From Sphagnum compactum (lineage: Eukaryota; Bryophyta; Sphagnopsida; Sphagnales): a stretch of DNA of 64,000 bases. The position numbers were made by a program, and so were the translations under genes. The first letter of the stretch is position 1. Every line of letters begins with the position of its first letter. Below the pieces are notes generated by a model that was given only the letters and a program-made list of their open reading frames with translations, was not told where the DNA came from and ran no database searches. The DNA lies in the NCBI GenBank assembly GCA_965153455.1, contig OZ234500.1, forward strand, positions 16,181,579 through 16,245,578. The letters run 5' to 3'. Below are positions 48,878 through 60,600 of this stretch, piece by piece.

Positions 48878-49680
48878 ATTTTTAAGTTAATGAAAAGTAC
48901 ACCGTGAGTTCAATCGTGAGTTCGAATCCTGTCAGCTACAAAAGTTGTGTCAGTCAGATGCAGTACACCTGGTCAGTACTCAGTTAGTGGTCACACAAGA
49001 CCCTAATTTTGGATTACTTTTAATTGTAGTGATTTCTAGAAATCATTATTTTTTTAGTTTTGATTAATTCTTTTCAATTCTTTTGAGAAAATATTAAGGG
49101 GCTAAACTACTCACCCTAACTTAATGAATGCCTAACTTACCCTAACTTAGTGAATGCCTAACATACCAATTAGGGTTTAAGTAAATCCAATTTTTAAAAA
49201 AGAAGGGCATTTACCATCACATTTGGAGAGTTTATATGGGGTGGTAATAATGATAATTATTTTGAAATATGTTTTCATCTTGCATGATTCAAAGAGGTTA
49301 GCACGATAAATAGCTCAAATCTTATAATTGACATAATAAAAATAGTGGTTTATGTATGTGTTATTCAAACCAATGTTGGGTGGTTCTCATTTTTTATTTA
49401 TTTTTCATGTGGCTTGTTTGTTTGGGGTTTTAAGACCATTTGAAAAAGTCTATCAAGTTTTCAAAATATATATAGTTTCAAGTTTAGAAAACCATTCAAT
49501 GTTTTTAAAATTTGAAGAAATAAAATCTAGTTAGTTTTTAGTCAAGCTGATTTTTACGAATTTTGAAACTGGTGGTTTTCGAAGATTCTCACAATGATTA
49601 AAAAAAAATTATACTATTTTTTTAATTTAAAAAAAATTGAAAATCAAAATTATTTGTCAAAACATGATGAAAATACATAA
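48878..49680. other. Intergenic region
   Basis: No gene. A direct repeat CGTGAGTTCAAT / CGTGAGTTCGAA lies at 48903-48924, and a CCCTAACTTA(A/G)TGAATGCCTAAC phrase is duplicated at about 49113-49160. The GAGTTCGAATCC word near 48919 looks like a tRNA T-loop but lacks a pairing stem. Confidence 0.5.
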
Positions 49681-51873
49681 ATTCAAGTTTTTTCAATTTC
49701 ATCCTGTTCAAATTCACTTTCAAATTCTTCTAACTTCTCTTCTAAATGTTCATTCATCTCAATAAATTTTATTAAACTACAAGGAGATTTACAACCAATT
49801 TCATTATGCCAATTCATGTTAACAAATATTAATCTTTAAAATTATAAGTGATATTTTCTAATGTTGATGAATATGCAAACTAAAGAAAAAATCCTTTCAC
49901 ACTTTATTTGTGACCCAACAATTTTCAACATTGGGGCAAATAGATTTATGATTTTGCCACCATTGAAAAGGACATTTATTTTTTGAACATCCACTTGAAA
50001 TCTCTTAAAAATCAACAACTATCTAGTAATCAATTCTTCGACCAATTCACTTGTGCTAGGAGTCATTTGAAAAATATCCATGTTATAGTTTTCATCAACT
50101 CTTTGCCTGATAAAAACAATTTCACAAATTGGCACAAGATGCAAGTGATGATAACATTTCAAAAGCATAGGATGTAAGGATTTTCTATCATACTCTTTAA
50201 TAATTGAAATGTCTTGCTCATGACTCACAAATGAAGACACTAAATGAAGACTTTTAAATCGTGTATCTACTATCAATGAAAAAATGTTGTGAGTTTTTCT
50301 TTCTTCATATCTTCTTAGAAACATTTCCTTCTTAATGTTAGAGGCAAACATAATAATTCAATGACAACATTAGAATCATCATCCATTAGCTGGTCTAGGG
50401 TTGGTGCAATTCCAACTTCTTCTTTCAACTTAAAACTCATTATGATGGCGACGTTTAGGGCATCATTTAATAACCAATGACTTTTGGACTAGTTTAAAAC
50501 ATAAGTTGTAACAATTGAAGACAAGCAATCAACAATTGTTTAAAAAATATGTCAAGTGAAAGAAGGTGAAACTCGACCAAAAAAACGAACAATAGTTTAT
50601 GAGCTATAACATAATGGCATTTCAAATAATAATGCCTCTTGGAACAAGATTATTTTGCTTGCAAACTTGCAAAATATTCAACAAAATGTCAATATTATAA
50701 AAACAAAAAAAAGGTTGTAAACCAATTTACAATAAAAATATTTAAAAATATGTTTTGAAAATTACCTTGTTTTTATAGGAGTATTTAACTTTCTTGAAAA
50801 AAATCCAAAATCAATACAAATGCCTTATTCCACTCGTGTTTGCCTTTGTTAGATTTTTTTGGCCAAATTATGCACTTTTACAAATCAAATTAGGTAGACT
50901 TAATGGAAACATATCTAAAGCTTTTGCAAACTTTTCTTTTTATTGTTCCATATTGGCACGCTTTGGAAAGTGCATGGCCTGGAAACTTTCTTCAAAACCA
51001 CAAAGTTCATAATGTCACCATAAATTTTAGTGTTAATGTCATTGAATTCAAGTTTGCACCTTCATCCTTTACTAACGTATTATTTTCTTTCTTAAATTAT
51101 AATGATCCAACAATTGAATTAGGTTTATTGCCAACACATGACCTTTGGTTTCATTTGCTTCAAACAACCTTATTTTGATATCTTTAGGTTGCCAATCCAT
51201 ACCCCAAAAAAAACTAATCATCAAGGCAAAAACATCATGTGTTCCCTTTGACATCCATAAGTCAAAACTAGTTATTGCAAAATAACATTTTTTCAATTTT
51301 GGTAAGACATACTTTTGTTTCGTCTTTTCCACCAAATTAGATAAAACCTTTTGTGGAAACGGATTTTTTCAAAGGAAACACAATTTTTGGATGTAAGTGG
51401 GTTACAAAACATTTCAACCATGTACTTTTCACAAATTGAATAAGTAGGTGATTTTTGACAACGAAAAGGCCAAGGTCTTGTAGAAATTGTTTTTGTTGCA
51501 CAACATCCTTCTTAAAAGTATTTTTTGCACCAAAAAACCTTTGATATTTTAGAGATAAACACAGTAGGTCTCTTTGTTAAACGTTGTTTTTCCAATCCAA
51601 CTTTCATTAAATTGCTCATTTCCTTTTCAAAAGTTTTTGCAAGCATATTTCCTTTTCAAAATTCCATATTTCTGTATGCACATGCAACTTTTGAAATTTT
51701 AATTTCATCTTTTCTTCATCACTATTAATAGTTTTTTATTGTGTTTGCAAATTCCTATTTTGTTCCATAGATTCTATCAAAGGTTTTCCTTCCATAAAAG
51801 CTTGATTGGGGAAAATATCATAAGATTCAGTTTTTAGTATTGTTTCATTTTCTTTTGCCTTAAAATCTTCCAT
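49680..51873 (-). pseudogene. hAT transposase relic, nearly full length
   Basis: Reading minus from a possible ATG at 51873, ordered blocks across about 2.2 kb fit a plant hAT transposase. N-terminal: QQKQFLQDLGLFVVKNHLLI, a TWLKCFVTHLHPKIVFP phrase (51500-51370). Catalytic half: AITSFDLWMSKGTHDVFALM (51285-51220), DWQPKDIKIRLFEANETKGH, VLAINLIQLLDHYNLRKKII, DEGANLNSMTL, GHALSKACQYG. Central: HNIFSLIVDTRFKSLHLVSS (50290-50230) and a YDRKSLHPML phrase. C-terminal dimerisation: IVGSQIKCERIFSL, LIFVNMNWHNEIGCKSP and LIKFIEMNEHLEEKLEEF (49930-49700). Stops and frameshifts occur throughout, so no protein can be made. Terminal inverted repeats and 8-bp target duplication were not located. Confidence 0.85.
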
Positions 51874-52130
51874 TTTTCAACAACCATTTTCACAAGAGGT
51901 GTAGATTAGAATGGAAAAATTTAAATTAAAAAAAAATGTTATCGAAGGATAAATTTGGAAGGGGTTAAATAATGTTTTATGTTTTGGTTGCTATTGATCT
52001 AGGAATTTCTCTTCAAAATTTAAACATTTACAAACATTTACAAAATATTTCACTTTCAATCATCATGGCAACAAATAAAACAATAAAAACAAATGTCCAA
52101 CTTCTTCAAATGAACAAAATCCTAACCAAA
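51874..52130. other. AT-rich flank of the hAT relic
   Basis: No gene; this is where the 5' terminal repeat of the dead transposon would be expected. Confidence 0.4.
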
Positions 52131-52640
52131 AATAACAAAAAAATGAACAAAAAAAAAGAATTATAAAAATAAATAAAAACAACAATAAAAAAATTAAATT
52201 AAAATAATAAACAACAAACAAAAAAGAAAAAAAAGGGAAAGAAATTGAAAAAAACAAAAAAAAAATTTAAAAAAATTTACAAGTTGAAATGAACTCCAAC
52301 ACATACAAGAACAATGGGGAAGGGGGAAGTAATAAATTGAACAAGGACAATAGCCAAGCATAAGGTAGTGAAACAAGGGAGTAATGAAATAAGGGAATAA
52401 CAAAACAAAAAGGGTAAGTTTTTAAAGTACTTAAAATGGTGATGTAGTAAAGTGTAATGGAGTGAGGGAATAGAAAAGCAAGGGAGTAACAAAACAAGGG
52501 TGTAGTGGGGGAATAACAAAGTTAAGGAGCAACAAAGTAAGGGCACATCAAAACAAAGCATGAAAGGAATAACAAAACAAGGCAATAACAAAGGGAGCAA
52601 CAAAGCAACAAAATTAGGGATCACAAAAAAATTTAAAAAC
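52131..52640. repeat. A-rich block with degenerate GGGAATAACAAAACAA-type tandem repeat
   Basis: 52131-52275 is almost pure A with scattered AAC/AAT. From 52365 to 52625 the phrase (A)AGGGA(A/G)TAACAAAACAA recurs with variations every 15-25 bases. The complementary strand gives long open frames of Leu/Phe/Pro composition, which are artefacts of the repeat. Confidence 0.7.
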
Positions 52641-55600
52641 CATAGTAAGGCCAAACCAAAGCATAGCCCCATTCATATTCAAGAGTTGTCGTTGAGCAAT
52701 AGAACCACTTAAAGCTTGAACCTAACACCTACCTAAAGTTTCATTGAAAATTAACATTGGTGTTTTTTATACCTTTTAAAAAATTTATTGAGCTGGTTTT
52801 CACCTTAATGGGAACTAATGTTCATTTTCATAGCGGCCATAAAATCTATTGGTGATAAATGTAGGTTTTCATTTTGACAATTAGCTTGGAACCTATTAAG
52901 GTTCTCACAAAAAAATGAAATCCACCCAACATTAATTCAAACTTACTCATAAACATATTCCAAATATTCAATTATCTTAAAATAAGTTAGAGAAGTTTGA
53001 GGTGGGCTTAATATGAATGTTGTATAGGTATTTGGAGGGAGGGGAGGGGTTGAAACTCAATGGGGTTTAAGCCCAAGTAAGGAGAACCTAGCCAAAACTT
53101 GAACCTTTTTGGACATTTGGTTTTAAAAGAAAATCATGTGACCTAGTTCAATGGCCAAAACTTGTAACATAAAATCTGGCCATAGGTTGACTAAGCTTCA
53201 AAGTCGAAATATATATGTTTTTTCCCCATTTCAATTTTGAATTTTTATAGGTTGTAAGGTTTAAGCCCTTAAATGTTCTTTTAAAACTTTCCCCAAATTT
53301 ACTCACAAATTGCAAAGTTCCTCCATTGCTTGCAAAGCTTGGATGTTTTGCACTGGTGAGTTCAGGGAATTAATCCATGCATTATTCTCAACTCACACCT
53401 TGGATTTGTAGGTCTTTTATTTCAAAATGATGATGGGACATAACTCTAAGCAATTGACAACATCCCCAAGTTCCTAAATCCTAACCCCTAATTGGCACAT
53501 TGAATTTTGATGATGCCATGATTTTGATGTAGCTAGTGACCATTGATAATATTTGAACTTGAACTAAACACACACTAGTCACTTTTCGTTTCTTCAACAT
53601 GTCATATATTTACATAATAGGAATGGCAATCAATTATGCATTTTTGAATTTGTTATGTGGTGGTAGCAAGGGTATGGTTGCCATGATGTGATTTTTAATG
53701 TCATTTGCAATCAGAATGGGACATTGGACTAACGGTCATTTATGTTTGAATTTGTGAGTAAAGTTACAATAAGACTGAAGGGTATGGTTGTCATTTTTTT
53801 AACATTGAATTTGTTTTGTTGTAGGTTGAATGAAAATATTGTTGATGTTTCTTCTTAGCTAGCTCTTTGTGTTGAAGTTGGTTTGACAATTTGCAAATGA
53901 CCTTCATAAGTTTAAGAATCAAAACCTCACATGCATTGTTATTTTATCATGAATGTCTTTTTGGGGAGTTTCTTCTGCAATCACATAAGTTATGCTACTA
54001 TATTGGAGATTTATTGGCTCTATGTAGCCAAATTAACTCCCTTTGCCACTGGGCACTTTAGATGACAAGTATTATTATTGTCGCCAATTTGCAGACAGTT
54101 GCCAAAAAAAACTCACCACCATATCCACCCTCCATTGAAAATTTTTGCCCATTAAGCTCCACTTCACATAAAAATTTAGCCAGTTGGGCTGATCAATAGC
54201 TGAACTCTGTAACCAAATTGGCAACTAGGCATACTTGAAAAAAAAGTCACTAGATCAGAGATGCATCCACTAATGTTGTAGAAATACCAAACTTTGCAAG
54301 AACATGTGCTGCTCCAGACACTATCCAACCCTAGCCTATTGCCACCATCAATTTCTCTCCTACATATGAGGCCTTGAATTGCCTTGAATCTGTGTGTTAA
54401 AAACCAGTTTATGTCACAGCAGACAGTTCTTAATCCCCTTGCTATGAACATACTTCTTAATTTCATGTCTATGAACATGCACAGTATGCTGTATGGTATG
54501 TTGTCAGATTTGATATCGAGAGACATTTAGTTGCAACCTAGTTGAAACTATTGCTGGTTTTTATTGCAATTAATTTTCTGGAGGTTTTTGGAACAATACA
54601 TGAAAACATAGTTGTTTGCAAATATTGAAAGACCAAAAAGCTTATACAAGAGCTCATTTTGGACCTCAATCACAAGACAATGAGGCCACTTATGGAGCCA
54701 GAAAATTTGTCCATGTTTATAGGCTGCCTCCAGAACAAGAAACAAAGAAGAGAGAGTATTGAGTATTTTGAATTGATGTGCACAAATAGGAATGGAGCAT
54801 AACAACAAACGGAGTCTCTTCTCTATCTATGAAAAGCATAAATAACGTGAAATTTGAATGCACATTTCTTTCAAAAACTTTCTAATTTATGTTTATTTAG
54901 ACATCCAAAAGTAGGACTTGATTTATTTCGAAAGATATTCTACATCTCAAATGAAAATTTCATAACCTTTCTCTTTATACCAACGCCAAATATTCAAATA
55001 TGATACTATTTTGTAAATGTTAAAAATGTATGAACAATAGCAAATTATTCCCCCTGAACTGTAAATATTTGATGGTGAACAATAAATATCAGCAATTTTT
55101 GTGTAATTACAAATAATATTTTTGTATTGTTGCTACTAAAACTGAAAAGATGGAGAGAAGAGTTTTCCCAAGCATTGACATTGATGCTTGTAACACAATT
55201 GCAAAAAAAGGAATTTGCACCTGTACACATGAATGACATGAAGAAGCTGAAGAATTACATTTTTATATATTTATTTGCTTTGAAGTCATTTTGAAAAAAA
55301 CGCATTTAACATTAAATAGAATTTGTAATATCAATTGATGATTCTCTTCTCATCAAGCTCTTGGCATTAGTGACATCTCAGGATACAACTAGCAGAGTTT
55401 CTCCATTGCACATCTAGCTGTACTTCCTCAACAAGTAAAATTCCTAAATCTAGTAGCAATGGCACTATTGAAGTCTGCATTATGAAGTTATGGGTGCATG
55501 TTTACAGCTCAACACATTTCAAGCTTCCAAGATGGTGTCTTCACAATATACTACACTTACACTCCACCTGCAGTAGCCATCAAACGACTCAATTGCAAAT

Positions 55601-55990
55601 GTATGAACATTTCAAAACAGTGGTAACACTCTTTCTCACAGAAAGTTAAATCTCTCCACAAGATTGTCACCTAGTCCCATAACAGACTAACATAGTTCAA
55701 GTGTGTTCCTTTCAGCAGCAAATTGTTCAATGCAAAGTGCAGTTGACACCAAAAGAAAAATTGGTGATCCTTGAGAGACTGCTCAATTCACCTTATCAGG
55801 ACTTGTATGTTGAGCAGAATAGTTACAAACAAATATGTCAAAAAAAATGTGTCAGCTGTATTTTGGCCTCTTTCCTATGTACACAGTTGTCACAGCAGGC
55901 AAACCCTGAACTGTCTTCTCAACTACAGTGGTGTAATAAAAGCAATAGACATGCTACAAACAAAATGAACTTAATCTAGTGATTGGCAAG
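52641..55990. other. Intergenic region, downstream side of the PPR gene
   Basis: No recognised gene. 54170-54810 and 55300-55990 are less AT-rich and hold unrecognised minus-strand open frames (54176-54526, 54548-54808). The part next to 56005 probably includes the 3' untranslated region of the PPR transcript. The remainder is AT-rich. Confidence 0.45.
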
Positions 55991-55992
55991 AC

Positions 55993-56017
55993 AGACTACT
56001 GGCATCACCAGTAGTCT
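55993..56017. repeat. Perfect 10-bp stem hairpin over the PPR-DYW stop codon
   Basis: AGACTACTGG (55993-56002) and CCAGTAGTCT (56008-56017) are exact reverse complements with a 5-nt loop. On the minus strand the loop contains the TGA stop and the 5' arm encodes the terminal D-Y-W residues. Confidence 0.85.
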
Positions 56018-58455
56018 CTGCAAGAACACTCACCATCCTGAAAGTGATGAAAGCGATTTGCATCCCTCACCATGATAGCTCTACCAACTACTTTTGAAAT
56101 GAATTTTGTGGATGTGTGGCAATCACGACAAACCCGCAGATTCTTTCTTATGCAGAGTGGAGTACCAGGTGCTGAGTTGATAAGCCCAAATGCAATAGCC
56201 AGTTTCTCACTATGATGACACAAATTAAACACCTTTTCTTCTTCCTCCACATCATGTAGCACAAAATTAGTATCTGGCACATATCCAGCATCATGCATCA
56301 GCCCTGACAACCTCTTCAATTCTGCATGGATTTCTATCATCTGAGGGTGGTGTTGATCATCTACTACAAATGTATGCACCTCATTATCCACTTCAATCCA
56401 AGTGCGACCTGGGTGTTTCTTCACACTTCTTTCCTTTCTCTGCCGTTCAATATTTTCGCTGAGATCCCTGTTACCAGTGGCAGTATATAAATTTGATAGC
56501 AGCACATAGCCTGCAGCATTTTCAGGTTCCAGTTCAAGAACTTGTTTGGCAACTCGTTCTCCCATCTCCACATTGCCATGAATTCTGCAAGCACCAAGCA
56601 AAGCCATCCAAGCAGCCACCTGTGGTTTGTAGGGCATTGCCAATACCATATTCTCTGCCTCATGTAGACAGCCAGCACGGCCAAGAAGGTCAACCATGCA
56701 GGTGTAATGTTGGAAGTTCGCAGAAATCATGTAAACTGTACTCATTGAAGAATAAAAGCGCAGGCCTTCATCCACCAAACCTGAATGGCTACAAGCTGAC
56801 AGCAGACAAACAAAAGTGGTATCATCTGGCTGTACACCTTCTTCACGCATCTGTTCAAACTGTTTAAGTGCTTCCTTACCATGCCCATGGATGGCATATC
56901 CTCCAATCATGGCATTCCAAGTGACCACATCTCGAGATGGCATCTTGTTGAACACTTTCAGAGCATCTTCCAAGCTCCCACATTTTGCGTACATGTCAAT
57001 CAAGCTATTCCCTACAAAGACATTTGAATCCCACCCACTTTTAATAACCCAGTCATGAGCGCGCCTGCCCTCTTCAAGTGCAACTACACTTGCACATGCA
57101 TTCAGCACTCCCACTAAAAGTCAAAGGAGCTGGCTGCACACCTTCCTCTTGCATTTGTCGAAACAATTCCAGTGCCTTTTGCCCTTGCCCATATTTCACA
57201 TGCCCAAATATCATCACATTCCAAGAGACCACATCACGTGATGGTAGCTTGTTGAACACTCTTTTAGCATCCTCTATGCTCTGCATTTTGCATACATGTC
57301 AATCAAGCTGTTCCCCACAACAGCAACTGATTCATAACCACTTTGAATGATCTGTTCATGAGCGTGCCTGCCTTCTTCAAGTGCAACCATGCTGGCACAT
57401 GCATTCAGTACCCCAACAAACATGACAGGGTCTGACTGCACACCTTCCTGTTGCATTTGTTGAAATAGTTCCAGTGCTTTTGACCCTTGTCCACATTTCA
57501 CATATCCTAATATCATGGTGGTCCAGGTGACCACATTTCGGGACAACATCTTATTGAACACTCTCTCAGCATCCTCCATGCTCCCACACTTGGCATACAT
57601 GTCAACCAGGCTACTCCCCACAAAGACATCTGACTCCCACCCACTTTCAATAATCTGTTCATGGGTGCACCTGCCCTCCTGAAGTGCAAACATACTGGCA
57701 CATGCATTCAGAACTCCGATGAGAGTCACAGGGGTTGGCTGCACACCTTCCTGTTGCATTTGGTGAAATAGTTCCAGTGCCTTCTGCCCTTGTCCACACT
57801 TCACATGTCCCAATATCATTGCATTCCAAGTGACCACATCTCGAGATGGCATGTTGTTAAACACTTTGCAAGCATCTTCGATGCTGCCACATTTGGAATA
57901 CATGTCAACCAAGCTATTCCCCACAAAGACATCAGCCTCACAACCGCTTTGAATTATTTCTTCATGAACTTTCCTGCCCGCTTCAAGTGCTCGTAAACTA
58001 GCGCATGCATTGAGCACCGGAACAAAAGTGAAATTGTCAGGACTCATGCCTTTTTGTTGCATTTCTTGGTAAAGCTCAATTGTCTTCTCATGTTGCCCAG
58101 CCTTCACATATCTTGCAAGCCTTCTGTTCCAGGAAAACATGTCCAATTGTACAGTCCCCGGTGCCATTGCAGCAAGCTGTGCTCTCACCCACGTGGGGTT
58201 TTTCCGGTGCACAAGCCAGAGTGGGTCCTGTGTATGTTTATGCTTGAAATCCGGGTAGTTCGAATCCACCTTCTCCGGTCTACAATCCCACCACTGCGAA
58301 GGATCTGAAAAGAACTGCCGCCAGAGTTTCTCTATACGACCTGCTGCTACTGCGCGAACAGTTCCACCCGAAGAAGTTGCGAGCGCTCTGTGGCTCCAAG
58401 TCAATATATGTCGTAAGCGGCATGATTCAAAGGTGAGCCGATGGCATTCTGCCAT
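56005..58455 (-). CDS. PPR-DYW organellar RNA-editing factor with OSB-like PDF motif; two compensating frameshifts
   Basis: PLS-class PPR proteins read RNA bases through their repeats, and the DYW domain edits cytidine, usually in plastids or mitochondria. The ATG at 58455 opens a single exon of 816 nominal codons. Residues 1-40 are Arg-rich, fitting a transit peptide. Residues 44-94 (QFFSDPSQWWD, YPDFKHK, LWL, NPTWVRAQL) resemble the PDF motif of OSB proteins. P-L-S triplets of 101 residues start near 107 (MYAKCGS.EDA, SRDVVTWNAMI, KALELF.QM). E1/E2 motifs lie at about 612-680, and the DYW domain at 680-816 has the PG box HPGRTWIEV, catalytic H748-S-E750, C776xxC779, and the CRDYW end. Near 57278-57284 one base is missing (in-frame TAG at 57274-57276), and near 57115 one is extra; the segment between is intact in the shifted frame. 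It may be a recent pseudogene or an assembly error. Confidence 0.85.
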
Positions 58456-60600
58456 CTATGTAAGAATCGATGATGCAACCGAACGAGTTGAGAACTTCGT
58501 CGGTGCCGTGACAACGGCACCAATATCGCAACCGAAAACAGCTTGAGCAGACTGGTTCAAAGTTCAAAGAGCTCGCCACAGCTCCTAGTGAGACGGATCA
58601 ATAGGAGAGCGTCACAATACAGTAAGCACGCCGAAAAAATAACATGCGGTGAATCTAAAGAAGCAAGGAAGATTGCGGGGACACAATTAGGTTTAGATGT
58701 GCTCATCTGATTCATATTGCCGAAAATCGTTTGGTTTTTTTGTCGTCTTGTCATTCACAAAAAGGTTTTTGAAAGGAAACTTTGAGGTGGTGATAAGCTC
58801 ACTATTAATTCTATGTGAAAGTTTAGTATAATGTTTGTTGTTTTTTTGTTGAGTGGAGGAAAACGATGCAAGTTGTGGAGCATGGGAGTGGCTCAACTAT
58901 AAGGAGGCATTGATTTTGGAAGCTAAGTATCCACTCTTGTTTTGTGTGTTGTTTTTTTGCAAATTTGCTTTGAAGGGAAGAATGCCCAATAGTAGATGGT
59001 GATTGACTTTCTGAAGGGTAAATCTTATTCTTTCCACTGCACATTTGTTCTTTCAAAAATAATGCATTACATAGATAGGTCAATGATTAAGGGGATGATG
59101 AAAATTTCAAGGGTTTCGTGAGCAACCATTGGCAAGGGAACATGTGAGTGATTGTTGTGTTGGGGTTGTTGATTGTTTTGTGTGAAGGAAGAGAATACCC
59201 ATTAAGTTGGGACCTTCGAATGTGTGCTTACAATACTCAATTGGGTTGTCAAGTTTATTTTAGTGAGAGTATGGCAACATTTGTCAAACTTTTTTAATCA
59301 ATACTATAAAGCAAGTGGGGAGTCAATGTTTTGTGGTTGGGTTCCTATGTCTTTTGGAGGTATAGTTGGGTGCTAAAATTGTATTGTTATTAGTGATTGT
59401 GATGGAGTTTATGTGGGTGAATTGGGTTCTCCTACTCTGAAGTTGTTGTTGGGTTGTGTTAACATTGAGGGAAGCTCTAGACATGCCAAATTGGTTAGTT
59501 GAAGCTCAAGAGAAAGAAATTGAAGAGACCTAACCCATGATGATCTTTGGACATATAGATCTTGTGGGAATAGATAATTGAAAGTTGTTGGATCAAATAA
59601 TAGATATGTAGATTCTGTGTATTATGAGTATGGTTTATTGATGTATATCCAGTATGATCTCTAGGAATTGACCAAGCCCCATTTTTTTGGTTACACAAGA
59701 ACAATCATCAACTGTGTTCTCCTCAATTACTTTCCACAACTTGTTGAAAAATTGTTGCAACCAAGATATGGTGCTAGCTTTACCTTACTTACCTTAGCTT
59801 TTTGAATTCCTTCAAAGAATGATCATGAAGGAAAGTACAAAAATAGGGGTAATCTTACCTTAAACTTATGACAACCAAATTATTGCAAAAACAAAGATGA
59901 TCATATATTCAAGTTTCATTTGACTCATGAATCCCCAAAGCTTTTCTCCTTATTTTTATGGAGATAAATTTGGCCTTGGTTTTTGTATAATAGTTCAAAA
60001 GCTTGGAGTTATTATACATTCCATGATTATCGTGTCACCTAAAAAAGAAGGGGAGGTGATTCTGCCATGACGCTTTCTAACATTTTGAATGTAAGTTCAC
60101 CAAGGCTTACTAAATATTTCCAAGGAGTAGAAAGGAGGTTACAACAAATATTATTCCTAAGTCACTAATACTTCTAGCCAAATAATTCTTACAATTTTAA
60201 AACTATGGACCACAAGGGATTAGGCCTATCTTGATTTCCTCTCAAGGAGCCAACTGGTTGTTAATGAGTGTGACATTTCATCATTCAACAACAAAACCCC
60301 ACAAATGCTACCCCATCATCATCATCATGTAGTTTTATTCAAAAGTTGGACAATGACTCAAAACAAACTAATAATTATGAAAATCAAAACTTCACAATTT
60401 CTTCACATTCCAAAATCCCTAGAACTCCCATTATATCATAGGTATTTTCTTCTCAAAATAAACCACATTACACATTCCCACTAAGTTCCCCAAAACCTAA
60501 CACATATGATGACTACCACCGCAACTGCTCCTGAAATTGTTAGATTCTTTCATCACTTCCCTTAAATTAGTCCTTAAATACAAACTCTAGACCTCCTACT
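58456..60600. other. Upstream region of the PPR gene and intergenic DNA
   Basis: 58456-58700 has gene-like composition and should include the PPR leader and promoter; no clear TATA box is seen. Beyond 58.7 kb no gene is recognised. Confidence 0.45.

Noticed and set aside
48903-48935. tRNA T-loop-like GAGTTCGAATCC
   Set aside because: The five bases before and after TTCGAAT do not pair, and no acceptor, D or anticodon stems can be built around it.
52194-52672. Multi-pass membrane protein on the minus strand
   Set aside because: Leu/Phe-rich frames arise from the complementary strand of an A-rich degenerate tandem repeat.
57114-57290. An intron explaining the broken PPR frame
   Set aside because: The nearest GT...AG pair (ATGTATGC donor, CTTTTAG acceptor) does not rejoin the correct frame, and the segment encodes a normal PPR unit in the shifted frame; indels fit better, as the 302/304-bp spacing shows.
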